Source: Kitasatospora sp. NBC_00374
Lineage (GTDB): Bacteria; Actinomycetota; Actinomycetes; Streptomycetales; Streptomycetaceae
Assembly: GCF_041434935.1 (NCBI RefSeq)
Contig: NZ_CP107964.1
Location: forward strand, 124,001-188,000
DNA length: 64,000 nt
Direction: 5' to 3'
Made by a program: the position numbers and the translations under genes. Each line of letters begins with the position of its first letter. Within the stretch, counting starts at the first letter, position 1. Under the pieces are notes generated by a model. That model worked only from the letters and a program-made list of their open reading frames with translations, was not told where the DNA came from and ran no database searches. This document shows, one piece after another, positions 1-8,808 of the stretch.

Positions 1-373
1 GGACGGTCCCCTCGGCTATGTGCGGCGGAAGGCCCGTGGGCTGCTGCGGCCACACCCACCACCCGATGCCGGCCAGCACGAGGCAGGGCACCACCGCGGC
101 CAGCAGCAGCCGCCAGTGGCGCAGTGCCCGAACGCGTCGGCGCGCACTCGGACCCTGTGGACGCGAGGGGCGCGGGGCCGATGCCTGTTGCTGCGGCGCG
201 GACGGCGTGGCCGGGACGGGGGCGGGTGGCGTCGAGGTGCCGGGCGACCCGTTTCGCGCGGGCGGGGCCGAGGAGCCGGGCCGACCGAACTGCGGCGGCA
301 CCGCCCTTGGGGTCTGCTGCCAGGTGGGGGGCGCCGGCGCCGCCGGATCCGGGTTCCAGTAGTGCTTTGTCAT
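1..373 (-). CDS. Partial Pro-rich single-pass membrane protein
   Basis: The first 124 codons of a minus-strand gene whose 3' end lies beyond the left edge. The ATG at 373 follows a GGAGGAAGG ribosome site. The first 80 residues are rich in Pro, Ala and Gln, then come a basic patch (SARRRVRALRHWR) and one membrane helix at about residues 88-108, so the protein is probably type II with an exported C-terminal domain that is not visible here. It is the most distal visible gene of the minus-strand group that starts with the vWA gene. I do not recognise a family. Confidence 0.75.
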   Translation of the reverse strand, partial: MTKHYWNPDPAAPAPPTWQQTPRAVPPQFGRPGSSAPPARNGSPGTSTPPAPVPATPSAPQQQASAPRPSRPQGPSARRRVRALRHWRLLLAAVVPCLVLAGIGWWVWPQQPTGLPPHIAEGTV

Positions 374-529
374 GCCTTCCTCCCGTGTCGTGGTGTTCCT
401 GCCGGCGCCGTTCGACGCAGCCCCGAATCCGCCTCGGGCAAGGTGTGCCGAAGGCCGGGTAGTCGCTGGACTGGCGACCAGGTGGAGCCGTCATGCGTCG
501 ACGAACGGATTCGTGGGTCCGACGGCCGG

Positions 530-1081
530 TCAGCGCTGCCGTACGGTGGCGAACTCGCAGCCGGGGGTGCAGAGGGTGACGATGCCGCTCCAGCTGCTTT
601 GAACGCGGCCGCGCGTCTCGGAGTGGGTCATCGGCTTTTCGCGCAGATTCGGCTTCCGGCACCGTGGGCAGTCCCCTGGCCGGGCCGTTCCCCACGGCTT
701 CGCCGGGTCGAGGGCTCGGAGCGATGGGGCGAACAGAAGTACGGCGATCGCCATGGCGATGATTCCGGCGACGAGTGCGCCGGGATGGCCGGCCTGCTGC
801 CGGTGGAGCATCTCCTGGTAGCTGTACGAGTGCGTCAGCGCGCCGTTGACGAACTCGTCGCAGATGTCGCCCGGCGACATCGTCGTGCCGTTGCACCGGG
901 GCGCCGACGTGTCGCCCGGGTGGCCGGGGTAGACGGCGAAAGCCAGCACGAGGCCGAGGGCGAACAGGGCCAGCAGCACGATGACCGCTATGGCCCGGGA
1001 CCTTCCTGAACTACGTGACTCCCGCTCCTTGACGGCTCGTTGGATCAACTTGTCCGCAATGCCGGTGGTCCGAGTGGACAT
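530..1081 (-). CDS. Two-pass membrane protein with C-terminal Cys pairs
   Basis: Predicted 183-residue protein. The ATG at 1081 has GGAG upstream; a longer reading frame upstream is only Ser/Thr/Arg-rich shadow translation. Membrane helices lie at about residues 29-50 and 101-119. They enclose an extracytoplasmic loop with CNGTTMSPGDICDEF and SYSYQEML, which looks like a conserved actinobacterial hypothetical family. The C-terminal cytosolic part has CPRC and a later Cys pair (CTPGC), which could bind a metal. It follows the small zinc-ribbon gene by 55 bp and is probably in the same operon as the vWA/PP2C/kinase triad. Function unknown. Confidence 0.8.
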   Translation of the reverse strand: MSTRTTGIADKLIQRAVKERESRSSGRSRAIAVIVLLALFALGLVLAFAVYPGHPGDTSAPRCNGTTMSPGDICDEFVNGALTHSYSYQEMLHRQQAGHPGALVAGIIAMAIAVLLFAPSLRALDPAKPWGTARPGDCPRCRKPNLREKPMTHSETRGRVQSSWSGIVTLCTPGCEFATVRQR

Positions 1082-1136
1082 GCCGGATCTCCTCCGAGTG
1101 CGGTGGTGCTGTGCGGTTGGCGGTGTCGGACGTGCG

Positions 1137-1364
1137 TCAGCGGTGGCACGAGGAGGCGAGGACGAGGAGCAGGATCGCGATGACGATGAAGGTGAGGCAG
1201 CTGTTGCCGCCGTCCGGGTTCTTGGTGTTGGTTTCGACCTGGCCGCCGGGGGCGAGGCCCGCGTGGCGGTCGGCGTAGTGCGCGATCTGCTGCTGCTCAC
1301 CCTGGGACTCGGTGCCCCAGGACGTCTTGAAGCCGCACTCGCCGCACCGGTAGCGGTATGCCAT
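1137..1364 (-). CDS. Small zinc-ribbon/C-tail membrane protein
   Basis: Predicted 75-residue protein. The N-terminus carries MAYRYRCGECGFKT, a rubredoxin-like CxxC, followed by HYADRH, which could supply the other two ligands (CxxC...HxxxxH). The last 18 residues form a hydrophobic helix, so this is a tail-anchored protein with a cytosolic zinc finger. It lies 59 bp after the kinase-like gene and 55 bp before the next membrane protein, consistent with one transcript. Family not recognised. A short zinc-finger membrane adaptor is one reading, but that is inference. Confidence 0.75.
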   Translation of the reverse strand: MAYRYRCGECGFKTSWGTESQGEQQQIAHYADRHAGLAPGGQVETNTKNPDGGNSCLTFIVIAILLLVLASSCHR

Positions 1365-1423
1365 GTCAGTTCCTCGACTCTCGTGTTCCGATGGTGGGTT
1401 GTCCGCTGCGGGCGCCCAGGAGA

Positions 1424-3361
1424 TCAGCGCCAGCGCCAGCAGACGGTGTAGCCGAAGGCCGGGTAGTCGCCGGATCGCCAGTAGGTGGATCCGCTGGTGC
1501 CGCAGAACGCGGTGTCGTAGGGGGTGCTGGTGCGTCCGGTGACGTAGACGTTGGATCCGCCGCAGCTGCCGACGTTGGTGAAGGTGGAGCCTGACTTGAG
1601 CAGGCATTCGTTGACGGTGGCGTAGCCGGCGTCGTCCGGGTAGTTCATGGACAGGCACAGCAGGACGTCGAGGCCGGAGTGCCCGGCCGTGGGCATCGAA
1701 CGCCAGTAGTTGTAGTGCGGCCAGTTGTCGCACTTGGTGTGGTCGGAGGTGCCGCGGTAGACCGCCAGGACCTTGAAGTTGCCGGTCTGGCAGGCCTGTG
1801 TCGACCAGGCGTCGGCACCGGGGGCCCCGAAGACGCAGTCGCCTTGGCGGGCGTGGTAGGCGGTGCCGCCGGAACTCTGGTAGCTGAGGCACAGGACGCG
1901 GTCGTACAGGCTGGACGAGACGCTCTCGTCGCTGTTGGTGACGCTGTCGCAGCTGTTCAGGTCGGTGCTGCCGGCGTTGATCCGTACGACCTTGAACGTC
2001 CCGGAGGCGCAGTCGGTGGCGGTCAGGTCGGCGTGGCCGCTGGTGCCGGAGTCGTAGAAGCAGTCGCCGACCTGCGCGGTGCCGATGGGACTGGTCGGCG
2101 TCGGGGTCGGTGTCGGCGTCGGTGTCGGTGTCGGGGTCGGGGTCGGGGTCGGGGTCGGTGTGTCCGGGGCGGAGGTGGTCCCCGCTGGTTGGGTGGCGGG
2201 CGTCCACGCGGGGCTGTGGGAGGCGTACGGGGTGTAGGAGCTCGCCGCTCGGGCGCTGTCGGCCGCTCCGGAGGCGTCGGCCTCCGAGGAGTGCTGGTTG
2301 CTGACGATCACCAGCAGGAGGGCCAGGCCGGCGGCGAGGGCGCCTACCGCCCTGCCGACCTTGGCCGCCGCGGAGGTGGGTGGCTTCGGTGTCCCGGTGA
2401 TGGTGGGCGGTCGACCGGTGCCCGGTCGGCCAGGAGGCAACCTCGTGTGCCGGGGAGTCCTCGGTGTGGTGCCGGTGGACGCGCCGACTGCGGCCGAGGC
2501 AAGTCGCTCGGCCCACACATCGGGGGCCGGTCGTCGCGCCGGGTCGGGGTCGAGCGAGGCGCGGGCCAGGTCACCGAGTGCGGGACTGATCGCGCCGAGG
2601 GCGGCGGGCTCGGTGGCGGTCTGGTCGCGGGCGAAGATGCGGACGGCGAGCAGGGCGAGTTTGTAGACGTCGCTTGCCCGGGTGGCCCGCTCCTCGCCTG
2701 CGGGGACCTGCCAGTCGGGGGTCTCGGCCTGCGGCAGTACGGTCGCGCCGTGCAGGCGCATGGCGTCGCAGTCGATCAGGAAGCACGCGGGCTCGGGCGC
2801 CAGGCTGAAGAGCAGATTCTTCGGGGAGACGTCGCCCACGGCGATGCCCAGCCGGTGCAGTCGGTCCATGGTGGCAGCCAGGTCGGCGAGCAGGAGCAGC
2901 CGGTGCCGGTCGCTGACCGCCAGTCCGATCCCGGCGACGTAGGCGTCGTCGTTGAGGAGGTACTCCGTGCTGGCCAGCCGCCGCGACCCGGTGTTCGCGC
3001 TGGTCAGTGTCCGGAGCATGAAGTGGAAGCGGTCGGGCACGGCGCGCATGAGGAACCCGCAGGCCTGTCCCTGGCGCTGGACCACGGCGGCCGGCCACGC
3101 GGTCTTCTCGCAGAGCCAGCGCCCCTGTGCTCCGGTGAGCCGGCCGGGCAGGGCCGCGGCCGCGTCGAGCGCGGCGGCGTCGAGCTGGGGCAGGACGGAG
3201 GGGCTGTACTCCTTGTAGACGATCTCCCAGCCGCCGTCGGCAGCGCCCTCGTTGATGCGCTTGTTGAGCACCTGGTGGACGGAGCCCTGGCCGCCCTGCC
3301 CGAGTTGGTGACCCAGGGCCAGGGCGGCGACGTCGACCGGGGCTGCGGGGTCGGTGCTCAC
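1424..3361 (-). CDS. Transmembrane kinase-like protein of a TerY-P triad
   Basis: Predicted 645 residues. The GTG start overlaps the upstream PP2C stop (GTGA), so the two are translationally coupled. Residues 15-290 are a divergent protein-kinase fold: glycine loop GQGGQGS (21-27), Lys50 in VYKEY, catalytic loop GDVSPKN with Asp177 and Asn182 in place of HRD...N, and DCD (197-199) in place of DFG. A membrane helix follows at 336-354, then an uninterrupted Thr-Pro run at about 401-423 and a Cys-rich extracellular half with three repeats starting GDC and containing FKV. In known TerY-P triads the kinase acts with a vWA protein and a PP2C phosphatase, as in this gene order. The changed HRD and DFG motifs leave catalytic activity uncertain. 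Confidence 0.85.
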   Translation of the reverse strand: MSTDPAAPVDVAALALGHQLGQGGQGSVHQVLNKRINEGAADGGWEIVYKEYSPSVLPQLDAAALDAAAALPGRLTGAQGRWLCEKTAWPAAVVQRQGQACGFLMRAVPDRFHFMLRTLTSANTGSRRLASTEYLLNDDAYVAGIGLAVSDRHRLLLLADLAATMDRLHRLGIAVGDVSPKNLLFSLAPEPACFLIDCDAMRLHGATVLPQAETPDWQVPAGEERATRASDVYKLALLAVRIFARDQTATEPAALGAISPALGDLARASLDPDPARRPAPDVWAERLASAAVGASTGTTPRTPRHTRLPPGRPGTGRPPTITGTPKPPTSAAAKVGRAVGALAAGLALLLVIVSNQHSSEADASGAADSARAASSYTPYASHSPAWTPATQPAGTTSAPDTPTPTPTPTPTPTPTPTPTPTPTSPIGTAQVGDCFYDSGTSGHADLTATDCASGTFKVVRINAGSTDLNSCDSVTNSDESVSSSLYDRVLCLSYQSSGGTAYHARQGDCVFGAPGADAWSTQACQTGNFKVLAVYRGTSDHTKCDNWPHYNYWRSMPTAGHSGLDVLLCLSMNYPDDAGYATVNECLLKSGSTFTNVGSCGGSNVYVTGRTSTPYDTAFCGTSGSTYWRSGDYPAFGYTVCWRWR

Positions 3362-4356
3362 CGCGGCTGCGCCTCGTTCCGGGGCCAGAGGGCCAGCAGG
3401 GTGCGGTCGTCGTCGAAGGTCTCCCGGGTGAAGTCCAGTACGTGCCCGAGCCACAGCGGTGGCGGTGGCGTGCTGAGGTGCTGGGCGAAGTGCGCGCCGA
3501 CCCGGCCGTCGCCCTCCCCGAGCGGGTCGCCGAAGCCGTCCGTGCCGACCAGCAGCGTCCAGGGCGCCTCCAGCCGTCCGGTGGCCGTTTCGAGCCGGTC
3601 GGGGATCAGGGGCAGCGGGGACACCTCGTTGGTGACCAGCAGGGTGTCCGATCCGGTCTTCGAGCCGAACAGCGGCCGGTAGCGTCCTTCGGCTCGATCG
3701 AGGATCCAGGCTCCGGAGTCACCGATCCGGAAGAGCTCGACGCTCAGGCCCTTGGCGGTGGGGCGGACCGCGCCGGCGACCAGGGTGGTCGCATACAGGC
3801 GGGCCACCTCGGCGGGGCCCGGCTCTGTGACGCCCAGCCGCCATTGCGCGAGCTGCCGCAGCCGTTCGGCGGCGTGCGCGGCGACGTTGGCGGGGTCGAG
3901 CGGCCCCGGTGTCCGGTCGAGCAGGTGCAGGATCCGCTCGACAGCGGCCCGGCAGGCCTCGACGGCGCCCTGGTGCGACTCGGAGGCGCTGGAGACGCCG
4001 TCGGCGACGGCGAACACGATGCTGTCGGTGGCCTCGTGCACGGCCGCACGGGCCGCGTCCTGGCGCGGCTGGCGGTAGTAGCGGTGCTTGGCGCCGCGTA
4101 CCGAGGCGAACCGCAGGGTGAGAGCGTCCGTGGACCAGCCCTCGCACTCGCTGTCGGGGAAGTCGAAGGCGTACTGGCTGGGTGGGCGGGCCTCGAACTC
4201 CATGCCCGCAACGCCCACCGTGATCCGCTGCCACGGCGCCGGACCCGGTTCGGACGGCGCTGAGGGCGGAGCCTGGGAAGGAGGTGGCGGTGGCGGCGTG
4301 AGCGGGCCGGGCGCGGGTGCCGGGTGGGCCGGGTTCTCCCGGTGGACCGGTGTCAC
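3358..4356 (-). CDS. PP2C-type serine/threonine phosphatase (triad partner)
   Basis: Predicted 332 residues. Start GTG at 4356 overlaps the vWA stop (GTGA); its stop overlaps the kinase start in the same way. After a Pro-rich N-terminus of ~45 residues the PP2C_2 motifs follow in order: VFAVADGVSSA (metal Asp119), ARLYATTLVAG, FRIGDSGAW (Asp213), LLVGTDGFGDPLG (Asp273) and FDDDRTLLALW near the end. These are the metal-binding aspartates of the PPM family, so activity is likely. It would reverse phosphorylation by the adjacent kinase-like protein, which is inferred from the context. Confidence 0.9.
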   Translation of the reverse strand: MTPVHRENPAHPAPAPGPLTPPPPPPSQAPPSAPSEPGPAPWQRITVGVAGMEFEARPPSQYAFDFPDSECEGWSTDALTLRFASVRGAKHRYYRQPRQDAARAAVHEATDSIVFAVADGVSSASESHQGAVEACRAAVERILHLLDRTPGPLDPANVAAHAAERLRQLAQWRLGVTEPGPAEVARLYATTLVAGAVRPTAKGLSVELFRIGDSGAWILDRAEGRYRPLFGSKTGSDTLLVTNEVSPLPLIPDRLETATGRLEAPWTLLVGTDGFGDPLGEGDGRVGAHFAQHLSTPPPPLWLGHVLDFTRETFDDDRTLLALWPRNEAQPR

Positions 4357-5036
4357 AGGCCGACCTCGTCGATGGCCATGGTGAACTGGTCCGGGCGGTT
4401 CACGACCAACTGCGGATTGGTCGAGTTCAGAGCGTGCCCCGATGCCACCAGGCTCGCGGTGAGGGAGTGGAAGAACTCCGAGATCGCACGTCCGACGTCG
4501 GCACCGGACTTGGCGATGAAGGCGAACTGGGGACGGGTAGCGACATCGACCATGGTCTGCGCCTGAGCGTCGCCGATACCGCAGGCGATGATGTTCGGGG
4601 CGGCCGGGGTCTGGCTCCGGTCGGTCAGGGCAGCGTGCGGCCTGCGCCAGGCGGTTCCGTCGGTGGGCAGGCCGTCGCTGAGGAAGAAGACCACCGGGCG
4701 GTGCACCTTGTAGCCCTCGCCGCGGAGCCACTGCACATCCGAGGGGATCCGCTGCAGCAGGTCGTCGAAGACGGCCCGGTAGTTGGTCACCCCGCGGATC
4801 GCCACCTGGGGCACGGTGGTCTCGGTGCGCATGTCGGCCACCGCGAGCCGGACCTGTACGTCGTCGGAGAAGCCCAGCACGGCCAGCCGGAGCTTGGCCG
4901 CGATCATCGGCTCCGCGCGCAACCCCTCGCACAGGGACGCCACGCCGCCCCCCAGTTCGCTCTGGTACGGCGCCATCGAGCCCGACTCGTCGGCCACCAC
5001 GTAGGCCGGCAGCAGGACGCCCTTCGTCTCCGCCAT
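4353..5036 (-). CDS. TerY-like von Willebrand A domain protein
   Basis: Predicted 227 residues, beginning MAETKGVLLP with GGAGGCGG upstream. I rejected a 44-residue longer start because it precedes this ribosome site. The MIDAS motif DESGS sits at residues 16-20, followed by GVTNYRAVFDDL (the MIDAS Thr region) and FFLSDGLPTDG (the distal Asp). The whole protein is one vWA domain like TerY, a metal-dependent adhesion or scaffold module. It is first in a coupled operon with PP2C and the kinase-like gene, with four-base overlaps at both junctions, the arrangement of the TerY-P triad linked to tellurium/stress and phage-conflict systems. Confidence 0.9.
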   Translation of the reverse strand: MAETKGVLLPAYVVADESGSMAPYQSELGGGVASLCEGLRAEPMIAAKLRLAVLGFSDDVQVRLAVADMRTETTVPQVAIRGVTNYRAVFDDLLQRIPSDVQWLRGEGYKVHRPVVFFLSDGLPTDGTAWRRPHAALTDRSQTPAAPNIIACGIGDAQAQTMVDVATRPQFAFIAKSGADVGRAISEFFHSLTASLVASGHALNSTNPQLVVNRPDQFTMAIDEVGL

Positions 5037-5249
5037 CAGAAATCCGCCTCCTTCACTTCCACGCACGGATGTTGCGGGCGTGTCCGCTGGGGCCGCAGGC
5101 AGGTCCGCCAGGGCCGCAGGACTGGTGGCCCGCACCGCTGATGCTGGCGTTTCTCCGGGGAAGTGCACAGGTCAAAGCACTGGCCATAGATGACCAGTTG
5201 TCAGGGTAGGCTCACGCCTGTTCCGGATCGTGGGGAGAAGGGCCAGGCT

Positions 5250-7598
5250 GTGGCGGAGACGCTCGGGGCGTTAGTGCGCCGCCTGCGGAAGCAGGCCGGC
5301 ATGACGCAGTTTCAGCTGGCGGAGCGTGCCCAGTTGGGCGAACGTACGATCGGCAGGATCGAGAACGACAAGCCCTTCGACCACCGCCTCGGAACCGTCG
5401 CACGACTTGCGGACGCGCTGGAGGCCGGCCCCGAGGACCGCCAGCGGCTGACGGCGGCGCTCGGCGGCGCCGAGGAGATACCACCGCAGGAGCCGCTCGA
5501 CCCCCCGTCCGCACCGGCGCGGGCGCACGGCCCGCTTGCCGACGCCGCCGACGAGTTGGCCAGGGAGAGCAAGCGACGCTGGCGGCGCGAGGAGGCCCAG
5601 CACCGGGTGCACCATCCTTTCGCGCTGCCGGTGCGTTGGCGGCAGGTACCCGCGGGAGTGTCCGACCGGTCGGAGAACACCCAGCGCCTGGCCCCGGGCG
5701 ACACCTCGTCCGACGTGGACCTGAGCGGCGACCTACGCCGCGTGGCCGAGGTCTACCGGCGGATCCGGTCCGGGCGGCTGGTGGTTCTGGGCCGTGCCGG
5801 CTCGGGCAAGTCGATCATGGCGGTCCGGTTCGCCCTGGACCTGCTGGACGCCCGGGCACGGTCCGAGCGGGTGCCGGTGATCTTCAGCCTCGGCTCCTGG
5901 GACCCGACCGCCGTCGCCCTGCGCGACTGGCTGATCGACCGGCTGCTGCGCGACTACCCGCATCTGGCCCGCCGGGTCCCGAGCGGGAAGTCGCTCGCCG
6001 CGGACCTCCTCGACGACGATCTCATCCTGCCGGTCCTCGACGGATTCGACGAGATCGCGAAGGGCTTACGCGGCGAGGCGCTCGATGCGCTCAACCTCTC
6101 CCCGCTGCCGCTCGTCCTGACCAGCCGTCAGGGCGAGTTCGCCGAAGCGGTCCGGTCGGAACACGCACCGCTCGCCTCGGCCGTCGTCCTCGAGCTGTGC
6201 GACCTGACCCTCGACGACCTGCGCAACTACCTGCCCCGGACCGATCCGGCGTTCCCGGACCCTCCCGGCCCCGACGGGCCCGGCGCGACCTGGGACACCG
6301 TCCTGGACGAAGCGCAGCTCACGGAGAGCGCGGGGGGCGCGAACCTCGCCGCCGCCCTGAGCACCCCGCTGATGATCGCCCTCGCCCGGACGATGTACAG
6401 CGACACCCCCGATCGCAAACCGGGCGAACTACTGGACACCACCCGGTTCCCCGACCCGCACGCCATCGAGGAACACCTCCTCGCGGGCTTCGTCCCCACC
6501 GTCTACCGGCGCCGCGCCCCCGAACGGCTCGACAACGGCCGTCCCCACCGTGCGCAGTGGGACCCGGAGCGTGCCCAGCGGTGGCTCGGTTACCTCGCCC
6601 ATCACCTGGTGCGGCTCGACCGCGAGCGACAGGACCTCGCCTGGTGGGAACTGGGCACCAGCATGCGCCGCTCCTCGCGCACGCTCATCATCGGATTCCT
6701 GGCGGGACTGGCCTTCGGCGTCACGACCGCCATCGGGAACCTACCGGTGGACCTGGTCGCGACCTCGCACGGGCTCAGGTTCGCGATCGTGCGCGGACTG
6801 GTGGTCGGGCTCCTGCACGGACTCGCGGCCGGACTGCTCTTCGGGCTCGTGTATTGGTACGCCTCCGAGCGCGAGGCCTTCAAGCCCTCTCCCGTACGCA
6901 TCAAGCTCTCGGGCGGGACCAGGCAGACACGTGGGAACGCCCGCGCCAGGTTCATGGTCGGGCTGGGCTGCGGGCTGGCTGCCATGGCCATGTTGGTCCT
7001 CATCGACGAGGGCGTGGTCGCACCGCTCGGGCTCGGGGACGGCCAGAGCGGCGACGGACTCATGACCGGACTCGTATTCATACCCGCGATCGCTCTCGCG
7101 ACCGGGCTCGTGTTCGCCCTGATAGCCCTGCTCGAAGCTCCCGTCAGAACCGAGTCCGTCGTCAGCCCCGCCGACCTGCTGGACATAGACCGCCGCAATG
7201 TGGCCTTCCACCTTGTCACCTGGGCACTCGTGATCGGACTCGAAGTCGGGCTTCTCAACGGGATCGTGTACGGGCCTGTGCGCGGACTCGAAGTCGGCAC
7301 CGTGTTCGGACTCGAAGCCGCCTTCGGAGCCGGGCTCGGGTACGGGCTCAGCCTGACCGCCTGGGGTCAGTGGGTGGCCCTGTCCCGCATCTGGCTACCG
7401 CTGACCGGGCGACTGCCCTGGGCACTGATCGCCTTCCTGGACGACGCCCACCAACGCGGTGTGCTCCGCCAGGTCGGCGCGGTGTACCAGTTCCGCCACG
7501 CCCGGATCCAGAGCCACCTGAGCCGGGCCTTCCAGGAGCGTCACGAGCCCCACCGACGGGGACCGTCAGGCAGCAGGGACCCGGCCCGGGCCACATGA
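5250..7598 (+). CDS. HTH-NACHT ATPase with polytopic membrane C-terminus
   Basis: GTG at 5250 has GGGAGAAGG 9 bp upstream; an ATG at 5190 is possible but lacks a clear site. Predicted 782 residues. Residues 1-70 are an XRE-type helix-turn-helix (MTQFQLAERAQLGERTIGRIE). Residues ~170-440 are a STAND/NACHT NTPase with Walker A GRAGSGKS (181-188) and Walker B LILPVLDGFDEI (257-268). The C-terminal ~300 residues contain many Gly/Leu-rich membrane helices. It diverges from the TerY-P operon across a 213-bp shared promoter region. Bacterial NACHT proteins include anti-phage proteins, but many streptomycete HTH-NACHT proteins have no known role. Confidence 0.85.
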   Translation: MAETLGALVRRLRKQAGMTQFQLAERAQLGERTIGRIENDKPFDHRLGTVARLADALEAGPEDRQRLTAALGGAEEIPPQEPLDPPSAPARAHGPLADAADELARESKRRWRREEAQHRVHHPFALPVRWRQVPAGVSDRSENTQRLAPGDTSSDVDLSGDLRRVAEVYRRIRSGRLVVLGRAGSGKSIMAVRFALDLLDARARSERVPVIFSLGSWDPTAVALRDWLIDRLLRDYPHLARRVPSGKSLAADLLDDDLILPVLDGFDEIAKGLRGEALDALNLSPLPLVLTSRQGEFAEAVRSEHAPLASAVVLELCDLTLDDLRNYLPRTDPAFPDPPGPDGPGATWDTVLDEAQLTESAGGANLAAALSTPLMIALARTMYSDTPDRKPGELLDTTRFPDPHAIEEHLLAGFVPTVYRRRAPERLDNGRPHRAQWDPERAQRWLGYLAHHLVRLDRERQDLAWWELGTSMRRSSRTLIIGFLAGLAFGVTTAIGNLPVDLVATSHGLRFAIVRGLVVGLLHGLAAGLLFGLVYWYASEREAFKPSPVRIKLSGGTRQTRGNARARFMVGLGCGLAAMAMLVLIDEGVVAPLGLGDGQSGDGLMTGLVFIPAIALATGLVFALIALLEAPVRTESVVSPADLLDIDRRNVAFHLVTWALVIGLEVGLLNGIVYGPVRGLEVGTVFGLEAAFGAGLGYGLSLTAWGQWVALSRIWLPLTGRLPWALIAFLDDAHQRGVLRQVGAVYQFRHARIQSHLSRAFQERHEPHRRGPSGSRDPARAT

Positions 7599-7674
7599 CC
7601 AGGACGCATGCGCGGTCCCCGGGATCCGCGCCAATCGTTCAAGCACCGATGCAGACGTGCAGTGGAGGGTGACC

Positions 7675-8688
7675 ATGAGTGCCAGGTACGGTGCGCGAAG
7701 CACACGGATGCGGACCGTCGTCGCGGTGGCGACGGTATGGGGAGCCGCGAGCGCAATCGTGGGCGTCCTCGGGACCGGAACCGCAGCCGCGCAGCCGGCC
7801 TCACCCACGCTGAGGTACACCTGTAATTTCCCGACGATCGGCGGCCAGCCCATCACCGCGAGGATATCCACGGACATCCCCACGTCGATCGCGGTCGGCG
7901 AGTCCAGTCCGCCGTTCGCCATCAAGGCGGCGGCCACGGTGGACGCGTCCTTCACCTTCGGGCTCCGCTACATCCTCGGTGTGAGGATCATGGAGGGCTC
8001 CCTGGACGCCGAGACCACCGTCACCGCGCCCCAGGGCGAGATCGGCATCCCCGTGCACCTCACCATCACCAGGACCAGCATCCCGGCATCCGGTTCCTTC
8101 GACATCCCGGCGACCGGCACCGCACCCACGCTCACCTTCACCAAACCGGGCAGTGCGAGGATCACCGCCGGCAACTTCACCCTGCACCTCGTGCCGGAGG
8201 ACGCGAACGGCAACATCACCAGCCCGGGCAGGACCAACGTGCCATGCACGCTGAACACCGGACAGGACAACGTCGTGACGACGTTCGACATCACGGCGCC
8301 GAGGACGACGACCGGCCCGGCCGCCACGGGAACGCCCGGCACCCCCAGCGCAGGCAGGCCAACAGCCCCGGCTGCCGCCACACCCACCGGCCCCACCGGC
8401 TCACCCGCGTCCGACGGCTCCGGCACCGCGACCGCCACGCAGAGCCCCACCAGCGACGGCTCCGGCACCGCGGCCGCCGTGCCCGCCAGTGCTGCGACGC
8501 CGGACCCGACGAGATCCACGATCAATGCTGCGGCGACGACTACCGCCACGACCGGCGGCGGCCAGGGCACCGGCAGCGTGATCCTCCTGCTGGCGGGCGT
8601 CCTTGCCGCAGCCACAGCGACAGCCGCAGCCGCCTTCCGCTTCGGCCCGCAGCTGAAGCGCCGACGCGCGTCCGGCCACCGCTACTGA
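7675..8688 (+). CDS. Secreted, C-terminally anchored surface protein (DUF6801-like)
   Basis: Predicted 337 residues. ATG at 7675 follows GGAGGGTGACC. A signal peptide ends near ...GTAAAQPASP. The mature N-terminal half is a beta-rich domain (TLRYTCNFPTIGGQPITARI, later NVPCTLNTGQDN, so a likely disulfide) resembling DUF6801 surface proteins of streptomycetes. A long Thr/Ala/Pro/Gly linker follows, then a C-terminal hydrophobic helix and a basic tail (LKRRRASGHRY). There is no LPXTG, so anchoring would be by the membrane helix. It lies 76 bp after the NACHT gene. Role unknown. Confidence 0.8.
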   Translation: MSARYGARSTRMRTVVAVATVWGAASAIVGVLGTGTAAAQPASPTLRYTCNFPTIGGQPITARISTDIPTSIAVGESSPPFAIKAAATVDASFTFGLRYILGVRIMEGSLDAETTVTAPQGEIGIPVHLTITRTSIPASGSFDIPATGTAPTLTFTKPGSARITAGNFTLHLVPEDANGNITSPGRTNVPCTLNTGQDNVVTTFDITAPRTTTGPAATGTPGTPSAGRPTAPAAATPTGPTGSPASDGSGTATATQSPTSDGSGTAAAVPASAATPDPTRSTINAAATTTATTGGGQGTGSVILLLAGVLAAATATAAAAFRFGPQLKRRRASGHRY

Positions 8689-8808
8689 ACCTCCCCGGGT
8701 TCGGTGGAGATCTCAGCTCAGGCCTTCGACGATGTATCCCTCGTCTGGCTACTGCTGCGCCGTGGAAGTTCCACCGACGGACGCTGGACGTAACCGCGGC
8801 GCAGGACG

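Noticed and set aside
530..1300. Longer reading frame extending the 183-residue membrane protein to 256 residues
   Set aside because: The extra N-terminus is Ser/Thr/Arg-rich shadow sequence and lies upstream of a good ribosome site.
2101..2160. Short repeats in the kinase as a CRISPR or minisatellite
   Set aside because: They simply encode the Thr-Pro run of the linker; no CRISPR array was seen anywhere in the window.
5190..5249. ATG at 5190 as start of the HTH-NACHT gene
   Set aside because: No ribosome site precedes it, while GTG 5250 has one; kept only as an alternative.
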